From assembly GCA_016202545.1 (NCBI GenBank), contig JACQON010000010.1:1-61440 (forward strand): a stretch of 61,440 nt of DNA. Direction: 5' to 3'. The position numbers and the translations under genes are program-made. The notes beneath the pieces are model-generated. The model ran no database searches. It had not been told where the DNA came from and was given only the letters and a program-made list of their open reading frames with translations. The stretch comes from Chloroflexota bacterium (GTDB taxonomy: Bacteria > Chloroflexota > Dehalococcoidia > Dehalococcoidales > JACQON01). Shown here piece by piece: positions 16,982 through 23,641 of this stretch. Within the stretch, counting starts at the first letter, position 1. Each line of letters begins with the position of its first letter.

Positions 16982-17158
16982 CTACCCTTTTCTCGTAAAT
17001 TTGCCCCAGATGACGCCGCCGACAGCCACCAGGCAGCTTCCGGTCGTTACTATTGCCCAGCCGATATTGGCATGGGTGGCCAGCTCGACGCCGATACCGA
17101 CGCTGATGGTGACTATACCGACCAGTTCCAGAGCTACAGGCAACAGCTTTCTATTCAT
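16982..17158 (-). CDS. Small two-helix membrane protein coupled to the subtilase gene
   Basis: 58 aa, starting MNRKLLPVAL. It has two hydrophobic stretches (LELVGIVTISVGIGVEL and GWAIVTTGSCLVAVGGVIW) and a basic tail. Its ATG shares one base with the subtilase stop codon (TGATG) and uses GGAGGTGCC inside that gene, so translation is coupled. The family is unknown. Confidence 0.6.
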   Translation of the reverse strand: MNRKLLPVALELVGIVTISVGIGVELATHANIGWAIVTTGSCLVAVGGVIWGKFTRKG

Positions 17159-18414
17159 CAGGCACCTCCTACCATGCGAGCCATCATCGACATCAACATG
17201 ATCATGGGAAACATCTCGATCCCGCCTTGTGCCGGCGTGCTTACCTGGGTCATCTGCCCCAGCATGGTGCCCATCGCCGGCAGGCCGTAGCCATAGGCAT
17301 TGTCCTTGTTTACCGGCGCTTCAGTCGGCTTGGTCGAGAAGTAGAGAGCGAACTCCCTGGCTTGCGTCCACCGGAAAGGCCAGCTCTCTCCGTAAGCCCG
17401 CCGGCCGCTCTCCCACAAGAGTCCGGTCAGCCCGGAGAGCATGGGGGCCGCGAAGCTCGTCCCTGATTTGGTCACGTACTGGTCATCGGCCTTTTCGCTG
17501 GCCATCTCGATATTGGTGCCCCACATGACAAAGTCAGGCTTGGTTTCCCCCTGGACGGTCGGGCCCCGGGATGAGTTATCCCAGATAATAAGATCACCGG
17601 CTGCTTCAACAGCGCCCACCGCAATCACCTCGGGCTCGCAGGCTGGCAGGGTAATGGTGGTCATCTTCGGACCGAAGTTGCCGGCGGCGGCAATGACATC
17701 GAGACCGTAGGTCTGGCTCGCCTGGCGGCAGGCGGCTCTCACCGGATTGTCGGGGTCGCCGTCGTCCTCGCCGCCAAGTGATAGGTTAATGACATTGGGA
17801 TAAAGGTCATCGGTCGGCGAGAGCCCTTTCTTGCGGGCTGCTTCAGCCAGGTCGCAGACCTTGTCGATCCCCAAAATGATACTCTCATCACTGCCGATGC
17901 CTTCATCGCTAATGACCTTGATATTAAATAGCGAAGCCCCCGGAGAAACGCCGGCCTTCTCGCCCTGGGCGTGCATTCCACCGGCAATAACAAAGGCTAC
18001 CTGAGTGCCGTGTCCAAAAACATCATCGGCAGTCGGGGAGCTTGAATAGTTGGCCTCGTAGATGACCTTGTTCCGCAAGGCTTCGTGAGACTTACGGATA
18101 CCGCTATCCAGCACCGCCACAGTAAGTCCTGTACCGGTGAGAGGCGGGGCGAAGTAGGAACGAAGTAAATAGAAGACGTCCGAAATAGTTTCTACCGGAG
18201 GCAGCTCCGTCATCACCTGGTTGGTCCTGAATTCCTTGACCGGCTTTACCGCGAGACCGGATACCCCGGAGAGAGCTTTTGCCTGCTCTTCGTTAAGCTC
18301 ACAGAAGACTTGGTTTAGAAGCTCTGTTATCCTGATATCTCTAGCCCCGACCTTCAGGGCTTCCGATTTAACCTGTGCGATTGATAAACCTTTGGATATT
18401 ATTGAGTAACGCAT
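17158..18414 (-). CDS. Subtilisin-like serine protease (S8) with Met-rich C-terminal tail
   Basis: 418 aa. The ATG at 18412-18414 is chosen because GGAGGTTAAAG precedes it. The catalytic triad is complete: Asp in VAVLDSGI, His in FGHGTQVA, Ser in SGTSFAAPM. An N-terminal inhibitor-like segment of about 80 residues precedes it. There is no classical signal peptide. The last residues form a methionine-rich hydrophobic stretch (MFPMIMLMSMMARMVGG) like the tails of several other proteins in this run. A maturation or processing protease tethered to the same membrane or particle as the other tailed proteins is a reasonable inference. Confidence 0.85.
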   Translation of the reverse strand: MRYSIISKGLSIAQVKSEALKVGARDIRITELLNQVFCELNEEQAKALSGVSGLAVKPVKEFRTNQVMTELPPVETISDVFYLLRSYFAPPLTGTGLTVAVLDSGIRKSHEALRNKVIYEANYSSSPTADDVFGHGTQVAFVIAGGMHAQGEKAGVSPGASLFNIKVISDEGIGSDESIILGIDKVCDLAEAARKKGLSPTDDLYPNVINLSLGGEDDGDPDNPVRAACRQASQTYGLDVIAAAGNFGPKMTTITLPACEPEVIAVGAVEAAGDLIIWDNSSRGPTVQGETKPDFVMWGTNIEMASEKADDQYVTKSGTSFAAPMLSGLTGLLWESGRRAYGESWPFRWTQAREFALYFSTKPTEAPVNKDNAYGYGLPAMGTMLGQMTQVSTPAQGGIEMFPMIMLMSMMARMVGGA

Positions 18415-18439
18415 CTTTAACCTCCAGCCCACGTCTTTC

Positions 18440-18781
18440 TCAAAGTATCAGTTCTATCATGCCGGGAGTGAGCCCTACGCCTTTCTTCCCGGTGAGCATT
18501 GGGTTCTGCTCTGTATGTGTAAATGACCGAAAACCACCTCCTCCTCCACCTAAGTACGTTGGATTAGCCTCGGTATACGTGAGCTCCCTGCGCCCGCCAC
18601 CATGCCCTTCAACATACGAAGGGTTAGCCTCGGTATGCGTGAGATCCCTGCTCCCGCCACCATATCCTTCAACATAGTACGGCTGGTTAATCTCAGTATG
18701 TGTGAGCGCCCTGCGCCCACCACCATGCCCTTCAACATATGAAGGATTAATCTCGGTATGTGTGAATGCTACATCTGCCAC
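18440..18781 (-). CDS. THTE-repeat protein
   Basis: 113 aa made almost wholly of five repeats of about 20 residues. The consensus is (F/L)THTExNPSYVEGHGGGRR; the fourth repeat is glycine-rich and the fifth is truncated. It starts at a GTG that overlaps the upstream stop codon (TAG/GTG share a G). No known family. The repeat is also visible in DNA as units of about 60-63 bp. A fibrous or peptidoglycan/glycan-binding role is possible; I cannot assign one. Confidence 0.7.
   Translation of the reverse strand: MADVAFTHTEINPSYVEGHGGGRRALTHTEINQPYYVEGYGGGSRDLTHTEANPSYVEGHGGGRRELTYTEANPTYLGGGGGGFRSFTHTEQNPMLTGKKGVGLTPGMIELIL
18545..18778 (-). repeat. Degenerate 60-63-bp tandem repeats inside the THTE-repeat gene
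   Basis: About four copies of a 60-63-bp unit are visible, each containing ATGCCCTTCAACATA or a close variant and GCCCGCCACCAT. All stay in frame and encode the 20-21-residue protein repeats. There are no spacers between units, so this is not a CRISPR array. Confidence 0.8.
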
Positions 18782-19386
18782 TATGCCGTCACCTTTATTG
18801 TGTATGTAACCGTGATGCCTCCGCCGTCTGGCACGCTAGCCGGGCTGGCTAACACGTCTCGGAAAGCGAGGCCATAATAACTACCCATCCTCATATAGGC
18901 TCCAATTTCGCTTATCCCAGTAATGGTCGCCCCGGTGTTATTTATCATGGTCCGTCTGATAGTGAAGGAGCAGTCGGAGCCGGCTACTGTTGGTGCAGTG
19001 TATGTGGATGCTAGATGGGTTAATTGGTCAATACCCGTTCCTTCAGCCAAAAGAATCTCAAGAGCATAGTCCGTGATTGTAACCGGGGTTAACCCCTTTC
19101 CAACGCGGATACCATAAGCGGTAACGCCAGCCCCAGAATTTATGAGGAGATTAGTACCACCGGGGGATATAGAGCGACTGACTCCGCCAGTATCCTTAAT
19201 CGTTGAGGCAGTGCCTTTCGCTTGTACGTTGATAACCCGGTTCCACTGTTGAACATAGCTGCGAGATGGAGCCTCAATTCGCTGGAGCAAGCGTCCCTCT
19301 TTATCGGTAACCTCAACGAGATAGGTTAAGGATTGATTAAGCGACTTACCGTGTGATTTGTTCTTTTTCCCATCTTGATTCTTCAT
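18781..19386 (-). CDS. Structural-like protein, tandem paralogue B
   Basis: 201 aa from the ATG at 19384-19386 (GAGGGTAACAGT upstream). It is clearly paralogous to the upstream gene product: both share SLTYLVEV/WYSVVV..D..G, a Q-W-N motif (YVQQWNRVI / FLRQWNDII), PVTI(T/S)DYAL, and a C-terminus RDVL..P...P.GG....YT.(K/R)VT. The fold looks all-beta. The length, tandem duplication and place in the run suggest virion or surface subunits, but no named capsid family is recognised. Confidence 0.65.
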   Translation of the reverse strand: MKNQDGKKNKSHGKSLNQSLTYLVEVTDKEGRLLQRIEAPSRSYVQQWNRVINVQAKGTASTIKDTGGVSRSISPGGTNLLINSGAGVTAYGIRVGKGLTPVTITDYALEILLAEGTGIDQLTHLASTYTAPTVAGSDCSFTIRRTMINNTGATITGISEIGAYMRMGSYYGLAFRDVLASPASVPDGGGITVTYTIKVTA

Positions 19387-19958
19387 ACTGTTACCCTCAG
19401 TGTATAGCTCATTGAAAGAGACCCACCATTTGGAATTGTCTGGGGCATGGTTAAAACATCTCTCACTACGCAAGCGTAGCCATAATAAACCGGGCCTTTC
19501 ATCCTCACATAGATAGCCGACTCCCTGACTGTCACATCACCGCCACTGTTATTGACAAAGGCACGTTCAACCACGAAGCCGCAGTTAGGACCGGAAACAA
19601 CAGACTCATTTACGGTAGCAGCCTGATGGTTCAACTGCCCGGCTCCTGACCCATGAGCAATCTGTGTCTTTAATGCATAGTCCGAAATCGTAACGGGGGT
19701 GTTATCGGAACCGACGACAATGGACTGGTTGGCTTCAACACCTCCAACGGAAGTCATCAGCAAGTTCTCGGAGATAGGTGCAATTCCCCAGGTCTCGTTC
19801 CCGTCTATCCTCTTGATGTAGCCTGAAGCTCCGGTAACCTGAGCCCAAATAATATCATTCCACTGCCGCAGGAAGCTCCTTGACTTCCGACACTCCCGAG
19901 AAATAAACTTTCCTTGGGAGTCTCGAACTACTACTGAATACCAAAGCTCTGCTTTCAT
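19383..19958 (-). CDS. Structural-like protein, tandem paralogue A
   Basis: 191 aa. AGGAGGGGT precedes the ATG, and the stop overlaps the start of paralogue B (ATGA). Motifs shared with B: a Q-W-N segment (FLRQWNDIIWAQV), PVTISDYAL, and the C-terminal VVRDVLTMPQTIPNGGSLSM. It is probably beta-rich, without signal peptide or membrane helix. A duplicated pair of about 200-residue beta proteins would fit minor capsid or spike subunits; this is inference. Confidence 0.65.
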   Translation of the reverse strand: MKAELWYSVVVRDSQGKFISRECRKSRSFLRQWNDIIWAQVTGASGYIKRIDGNETWGIAPISENLLMTSVGGVEANQSIVVGSDNTPVTISDYALKTQIAHGSGAGQLNHQAATVNESVVSGPNCGFVVERAFVNNSGGDVTVRESAIYVRMKGPVYYGYACVVRDVLTMPQTIPNGGSLSMSYTLRVTV

Positions 19959-19970
19959 ACCCCTCCTTTC

Positions 19971-20513
19971 TTATGAGGCGCTGAAGTAGAATCTGAGCCC
20001 AACAAGCACGTCATTAAGTCTGAGGCTAGCCAGGTCTACCAGCGCATTTTGAAATTTGAAATTATAGGTTCCATCGCCATCCACAGTAGCCTTCACATCA
20101 ATGTTCGCAATGAGAACATCTCCCGCTTCTCTGGTAGAAGCGGCCACGGTCCAGAGGTTATCAGGCAGATTTATGGCATTCACCCAGGAACCACTAGATT
20201 TCCTCACTTGGATGTACTGTGCGCCATTGATGGCGTTAGACCCACCGGCGTTGGTGTTCTCTATTGCTCTCACCTTCAGAATAGTGACCACCCTGACCAG
20301 AGCAATCCCCGTGGGCAGTCCACTTACCACCACATCAGGGAGGTTGACATCGGTAGCGGCGGCAGGCAAGTCTATCACATCATCAGCGATGCTCCAGAAA
20401 TCAACAGGAGTGGCCAGCGACTTCAGCTTCTGTTCAAGCCCAGTAAGGCCAGCAACTATCTGCGAGATGTCAACCTTTTCTTTCTTACCTTCGATATAAA
20501 ATTCACCAGGCAT
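19971..20513 (-). CDS. Unknown structural-like protein
   Basis: 180 aa, with its ATG directly after the upstream TAG and GGAGGGATTAG as ribosome site. The N-terminus is charged (EFYIEGKKEKVDISQIV); the rest is beta-rich (ALVRVVTILKVRAIENTN ... ATVDGDGTYNFKF). The pattern is like phage surface proteins of unknown function. No motif decides a role. Confidence 0.6.
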   Translation of the reverse strand: MPGEFYIEGKKEKVDISQIVAGLTGLEQKLKSLATPVDFWSIADDVIDLPAAATDVNLPDVVVSGLPTGIALVRVVTILKVRAIENTNAGGSNAINGAQYIQVRKSSGSWVNAINLPDNLWTVAASTREAGDVLIANIDVKATVDGDGTYNFKFQNALVDLASLRLNDVLVGLRFYFSAS

Positions 20514-21068
20514 CTAATCCCTCCTCCCGGATGGCAGCTTTGTCGTTTCCTTTTGCGGCTTGAAGGCAGATACCATTACCATGCCGAACATGCCTAACAT
20601 GAGCATCGGCATCATCGTCCCCAGCATTGAGCTCCAGTCTGTCGTAGTAGTTCCAGGAGTTCCCGGTGTACCACCCCAACCCGGAGGTAGAGCACTGGTA
20701 GTCTCCGACACTAGCAGAGTGACCACGGCATCAGTGGCCTCGCCGCTTTCCCGCTCGACGAGCGAGACAGTTAAGTCAGCATTGGACTCGTTAAAGCGCA
20801 GTGCCCCCTTCAGAGTTACCAAATCTCCCGGCTCGACCGTAAACCATGTGTAGCCGAAGACGGGCAAAGCTTCCTCGCTTATCACCGTGGTGTCACGGGA
20901 GAGGCGGGCCATGAGGGCATACTCCTTCGCTATGTCAGTAGGATTGGCAACATATATATTGCAGCCCAGGTCGTAGCCCGGGTCGTAGACTATCCAGGGA
21001 GCCAGGTCCCAGAAGATATCCCCAAGGCTACCGCTCATTACGCTGACCTGCATAACATCAAATTTCAT
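20514..21068 (-). CDS. Beta-domain protein with Met-rich membrane tail
   Basis: 184 aa from the ATG at 21066-21068, which overlaps the stop of the upstream gene (ATGA). An N-terminal Ig-like region (CNIYVANPTDIAKEYALMA ... TLKGALRFNESNADLTVSLV) is followed by a Gly/Pro/Thr linker and a hydrophobic tail (SSMLGTMMPMLMLGMFGMVM). The TMMPMLM core matches the other tailed proteins. A short basic C-terminus (FKPQKETTKLPSGRRD) fits an N-out/C-in topology. Confidence 0.7.
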   Translation of the reverse strand: MKFDVMQVSVMSGSLGDIFWDLAPWIVYDPGYDLGCNIYVANPTDIAKEYALMARLSRDTTVISEEALPVFGYTWFTVEPGDLVTLKGALRFNESNADLTVSLVERESGEATDAVVTLLVSETTSALPPGWGGTPGTPGTTTTDWSSMLGTMMPMLMLGMFGMVMVSAFKPQKETTKLPSGRRD

Positions 21069-21238
21069 AGCGGGAATTTTACCTCCTCTCCCTTGAAGGC
21101 TTTTCTCACCACGGAGAAGGCCCAGGCGCCCATCGCCACCAGCATAACCACCCCCATCAGAGTGCCCAGGACACCCTGCCACTGCATTGCCTGGTACTGG
21201 CTTGGGGAGTAGTAGTATTCCTGAGGATACTGGCTCAT
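21065..21238 (-). CDS. Small Tyr/Gln-rich single-pass membrane protein
   Basis: 57 aa from the ATG at 21236-21238, which has GGAGGAGGTCAGTAC upstream and overlaps the preceding stop. The N-terminus is rich in Tyr and Gln (QYPQEYYYSPSQYQAMQW), then a hydrophobic helix (GTLMGVVMLVAMGAWAF) and a basic end. Length and layout resemble the 65-70-aa Met-rich proteins nearby, so it may be a minor coat-like subunit. Confidence 0.65.
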   Translation of the reverse strand: MSQYPQEYYYSPSQYQAMQWQGVLGTLMGVVMLVAMGAWAFSVVRKAFKGEEVKFPL

Positions 21239-21765
21239 GTACTGACCTCCTCCACCTCCGCTGGCTTCGCTTCTTCCAGCCTCTTCGGTCTTTCTTTTGC
21301 CGGCGCAGTTAGCGGCTTCACCATGCTTGTCATCAGCCACATCATCAGCATCATCATTCCCAGGTTGATAATGCCGGTAATCATGTCCTTGACAGACTGG
21401 GGTAGCAGTAGCCAGATGGCGCCGCCGAGGAGCACCGGCAGAACCGTCACCACCAGAATGCCGATGATGACAGGCATCCAGGCAAAGCCCTTCTGCCAGG
21501 CCAGATAGACCGAAGGGCTGGCGGCATCGGCGTAGACGACAAATTCGTAGCCCTGCCAGGGAGGAATGCCCTTGTCGAGAAATGCCTGGTTGAGCTGAGT
21601 TAAAGCCTCGGCTGAGGGAAACTCGGCAAAATCCAGCTTCATTAAGACCAGGGCACCTTCGGCCACGCCCTCTTCAAGCGGGGTAAAGGTGCCCAGGTCC
21701 TCAACTCTGACGGCTGAACCTAAAAGGACAGCCCTGTATCCCGGCGGCACCATCGCATAGGGCAT
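21235..21765 (-). CDS. Two-helix membrane protein with Met-rich segment
   Basis: 176 aa. A soluble N-terminal half (GYRAVLLGSAVRVEDLG ... YEFVVYADAASPSVY) leads to a strong hydrophobic helix (MPVIIGILVVTVLPVLLGGA) and a second, methionine-rich one (INLGMMMLMMWLMTSMV). The C-terminal tail is charged. No family is recognised. It belongs to the block of membrane proteins downstream of the 23.4-kb promoter. Confidence 0.7.
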   Translation of the reverse strand: MPYAMVPPGYRAVLLGSAVRVEDLGTFTPLEEGVAEGALVLMKLDFAEFPSAEALTQLNQAFLDKGIPPWQGYEFVVYADAASPSVYLAWQKGFAWMPVIIGILVVTVLPVLLGGAIWLLLPQSVKDMITGIINLGMMMLMMWLMTSMVKPLTAPAKERPKRLEEAKPAEVEEVST

Positions 21766-21786
21766 AATTCACCTCCCTATGCCTTA

Positions 21787-22365
21787 CTAGACCAGCCTTG
21801 TCGACTTGCGCCCGAACGGGTTAAGGGTCACCTTTCTATCGGCGGTAGTGCCGCCGACGGCAGTCACCGTGGCCACCACGGTTACCTTATCTCCCCCGAC
21901 CAGCCTGAGGTCAGCGCCGAGCTCTCCGGCGGCACCCAGGTCATAGTCAACGTCCTGGCTGGCGGCCAGGTCGGTCCCCAGATATGTTTTATCCAGAGAG
22001 CCAGACTTGGGGAACTTGGAGATGCGGATGTTTCCCGAAATCTCCGCCTCGGTTACCAGGTTCAGACGATTGAAATACCATACCTCTCCCGAGGGGATCT
22101 CGTATTCCTTGGTCTTAACCGTATCTTTGGCCGTGCCGTTGGCGACGGTTAGCTCAACCTTGTCCCTCTCGTCAACGCGGTCTTCGGTGTGCAGCGCCTC
22201 GGCTACCAGCAGCGCCTCGGTCAGTGCCTGGAGCGGTAAGCCTACCCAGAACCCTGAAAGGTTATCATAGACGCCCAGAAGGGTAAGCACTGCGTCGAGC
22301 GGAGGCACCCAGCCCTTGGGAGGCCGCTGTCCCGCATACTGTTGGGGAACTATTTTCTGTGTCAT
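21787..22365 (-). CDS. Structural-like beta protein
   Basis: 192 aa with AGGAGGTTAAACC before the ATG. The N-terminus has Q/P-rich sequence (KIVPQQYAGQRPPKGWVPP), then a helical stretch, then beta-rich sequence (KVELTVANGTAKDTVKTKEY ... DKVTVVATVTAVGGTTADRK). It ends in NPFGRKSTRLV. There is no membrane helix. The gene directly follows the two Met-rich coat-like genes, so a major surface or capsid subunit is one possibility; no known capsid signature is visible. Confidence 0.6.
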   Translation of the reverse strand: MTQKIVPQQYAGQRPPKGWVPPLDAVLTLLGVYDNLSGFWVGLPLQALTEALLVAEALHTEDRVDERDKVELTVANGTAKDTVKTKEYEIPSGEVWYFNRLNLVTEAEISGNIRISKFPKSGSLDKTYLGTDLAASQDVDYDLGAAGELGADLRLVGGDKVTVVATVTAVGGTTADRKVTLNPFGRKSTRLV

Positions 22366-22398
22366 GGTTTAACCTCCTTCTTTTCTATTTTGCTTCTT

Positions 22399-22596
22399 CT
22401 AGGCTTTACCGGTGACGCCCTTCATCATGGGCATCAGAATGGCCATCATCATGATCATCATGATCATGGGCATCATGCTGGTGAACATCCCCGAAATGGG
22501 ATCGGTTGTCTGCTGAGGATATAATCCCCCGACCGTTCCGTACTGGTATTGCTGTGGCCTTATCTGCTGACCGCCAAACTGTTGAACAGTGTACAT
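22399..22596 (-). CDS. Met-rich small membrane protein, copy B (coat-like)
   Basis: 65 aa with 13 methionines. The N-terminus is Q/Y/G-rich (VQQFGGQQIRPQQYQYG); TTDPISG then leads into a hydrophobic helix (MFTSMMPMIMMIMMMAILMP) and a short basic end KGVTGKA. It is a close paralogue of the gene at 22641-22853. The design (short polar N-terminus, one helix, basic tail) is like filamentous-phage coat proteins, but I see no homology to them. Confidence 0.75.
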   Translation of the reverse strand: MYTVQQFGGQQIRPQQYQYGTVGGLYPQQTTDPISGMFTSMMPMIMMIMMMAILMPMMKGVTGKA

Positions 22597-22640
22597 TGCT
22601 TGATTACCTCCTCGATATTTTCTATTTACTTTTTAGCCTG

Positions 22641-22853
22641 TTAGTCCTTGGCAGGTGAGGTGACGCCCTTAAGCATCGGTGTGATCATGGCGAACATCAT
22701 AATCATCATGATCATGGGCATCATACTGGTGAACATCCCCGAAAAGGGATCGGTGGTGGTTTGCAGTGGGTAATAGGCGCCCGGTCCGCTCACCTGGGCG
22801 GGATTGAATTGACCCGGGGCCACCGGGCCGGTCAGTTGCTGTGCTGTGAACAT
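22641..22853 (-). CDS. Met-rich small membrane protein, copy A (coat-like)
   Basis: 70 aa. AGGAAGAG sits just before the ATG. A polar N-terminus (FTAQQLTGPVAPGQFNPAQ) and TTTDPFSG precede a hydrophobic stretch (MFTSMMPMIMMIMMFAMITP) and a basic tail (KGVTSPAKD). It shares DP(F/I)SGMFTSMMPMIMMIMM with copy B. It is among the first genes behind the regulated promoter at 23.4 kb, as expected for an abundant product. Confidence 0.75.
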   Translation of the reverse strand: MFTAQQLTGPVAPGQFNPAQVSGPGAYYPLQTTTDPFSGMFTSMMPMIMMIMMFAMITPMLKGVTSPAKD

Positions 22854-22884
22854 CTCTTCCTCCTTAATTTAAAGTTTCGGTTTT

Positions 22885-22968
22885 GATGCTAATCCGTGGT
22901 ATCTGCTTTACCGCTGCCGCGACAGCGGTAAGAGCGATAAGGGTAGTGCCCTCGTTTGGATAGGCATC
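22885..22968. other. Structured intergenic element between MGKYA gene and Met-rich gene
   Basis: GATGCTAATCC (22885-22895) can pair with GGATAGGCATC (22958-22968; 9 of 11 positions). Inside lie a perfect 8-bp hairpin TACCGCTG/CAGCGGTA (22909-22916, 22923-22930) and a small AGGG/CCCT hairpin. No T-tract follows on the minus strand, so it is not a simple terminator. It may be an RNA-processing or regulatory structure. Confidence 0.4.
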
Positions 22969-22983
22969 AAAGCGTTAAGAGCG

Positions 22984-23196
22984 CTACTCGAACATAGCGC
23001 GCTTGTAGCCGGCGACCACGACCACGCCCTTGCCATCCACGCCGGCGCCATAGTGGTCTACCCGTCCCTGTTTAACCTTGAGACCGTTGGGGGCAATCCC
23101 GTTCATGCCGGTGCGGTAGGCCTCGGGAGTGGCTCTCTCCTGGTAGGTGATGGGGACGTTTTTCTCGAACTCGTTCCAGCTTGCGTACTTACCCAT
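22984..23196 (-). CDS. Small MGKYA-family protein, copy 2
   Basis: 70 aa from the ATG at 23194-23196, fixed by an ideal GAGGAGGTGTCCAC ribosome site. A longer reading would start in the untranslated leader. It is a paralogue of the 98-aa protein at 12821-13117 over the first 40 residues (MGKYASWNEFEKNVPITYQE ... GIAPNGLKVKQG). It is the first gene behind the 23.4-kb promoter and leader. The function is unknown. Confidence 0.75.
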   Translation of the reverse strand: MGKYASWNEFEKNVPITYQERATPEAYRTGMNGIAPNGLKVKQGRVDHYGAGVDGKGVVVVAGYKRAMFE

Positions 23197-23250
23197 GTGG
23201 ACACCTCCTCTTTCGTTGATGCCCGGTCGCGGCCGGGTCATATCGGGGAG

Positions 23251-23320
23251 AGCAACCTGGCCCGAAAAGGCAAAGGGGTTAGCCTTGAACCTTAACGTTC
23301 CAGGTTGCTAACCCCTTTTT
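23251..23320. terminator. Two overlapping, mutually exclusive hairpins in the late leader
   Basis: AGCAACCTGG (23251-23260) pairs perfectly with CCAGGTTGCT (23300-23309). AAGGGGTTAGC (23273-23283) pairs perfectly with GCTAACCCCTT (23307-23317). The two right arms overlap at GCT, so only one hairpin can form at a time. On the plus strand the second is followed by a T-run, giving a classical terminator. On the minus strand, the direction of the downstream operon, the same alternative pairing exists. This looks like a terminator/antiterminator switch. Confidence 0.6.
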
Positions 23321-23340
23321 TGTAGCCCTTGAGCCGCCGA

Positions 23341-23391
23341 TTAAAAAGAAAGCCCTACGAGCCAACTTTCATCGGCAAGCTCGTAGGGCTT
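23341..23391 (-). terminator. Rho-independent terminator or attenuator hairpin
   Basis: A perfect 13-bp inverted repeat, AAGCCCTACGAGC (23350-23362) with GCTCGTAGGGCTT (23379-23391), is followed on the minus strand by TTCTTTTTAA. It lies immediately downstream of the promoter described at 23402-23451. It therefore either ends read-through from the early genes or attenuates the late transcript. Confidence 0.7.
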
Positions 23392-23398
23392 ACGGTTT

Positions 23399-23451
23399 AA
23401 GCGTATACCAGCATCTGGAGGCTGTCAAGATATTACGTGCGTATATACGCT
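23399..23451 (-). promoter_or_regulatory. Late promoter with GCGTATA operators
   Basis: On the minus strand a perfect -35 box TTGACA (23423-23428) is followed 15 nt later by TATACG (23402-23407). A perfect 12-bp palindrome GCGTATATACGC (23440-23451) lies just upstream of the -35 box, and a second GCGTATA overlaps the -10 box. An AbrB-like regulator gene ends 5 bp away (23456), so autoregulated control of the downstream membrane/structural block is likely. The short spacer suggests a weak or activated promoter. Confidence 0.6.
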
Positions 23452-23455
23452 AAGG

Positions 23456-23641
23456 CTAACCATCAGCCTTCTTCTCTGTCTCAGGCTTCTTCTTGATATG
23501 GACGGTGACGTCGTCATTAACGATAACCTCGACCCTGTCGCCGGGCTTGAGACGGTTATATCTTACCCAAGCCTTGGGCAGGGTGACGGCCAGGCTGCCT
23601 TCGCCTATCCGGAACAGGATTCTCTCAACCTTTATCGGCAT
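23456..23641 (-). CDS. AbrB/SpoVT-type DNA-binding regulator
   Basis: 61 aa. It has the swapped-hairpin AbrB pattern: RILFRIGEGSLAVTLPKAWV, then LKPGDRVEVIVNDDVTVHIK, and a charged tail. Such proteins bind as dimers or tetramers to AT-rich or palindromic operators. A 12-bp palindrome lies directly behind the gene, at the promoter of the late block. The ATG overlaps the upstream stop codon. It could instead be an antitoxin, but no toxin gene is adjacent. Confidence 0.8.
   Translation of the reverse strand: MPIKVERILFRIGEGSLAVTLPKAWVRYNRLKPGDRVEVIVNDDVTVHIKKKPETEKKADG

Noticed and set aside
18550-18780. Regular repeats of about 60 bp suggesting a CRISPR array
   Set aside because: There are no unique spacers; the repeats are in frame and encode the THTE protein repeats.
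22399-22853. Met-rich frames as artefacts of ATC/ATG-rich low-complexity DNA
   Set aside because: Both have proper starts, paralogous non-Met N-termini (TTDP.SG) and basic tails, and the segment recurs on other domains; I keep them as real genes.
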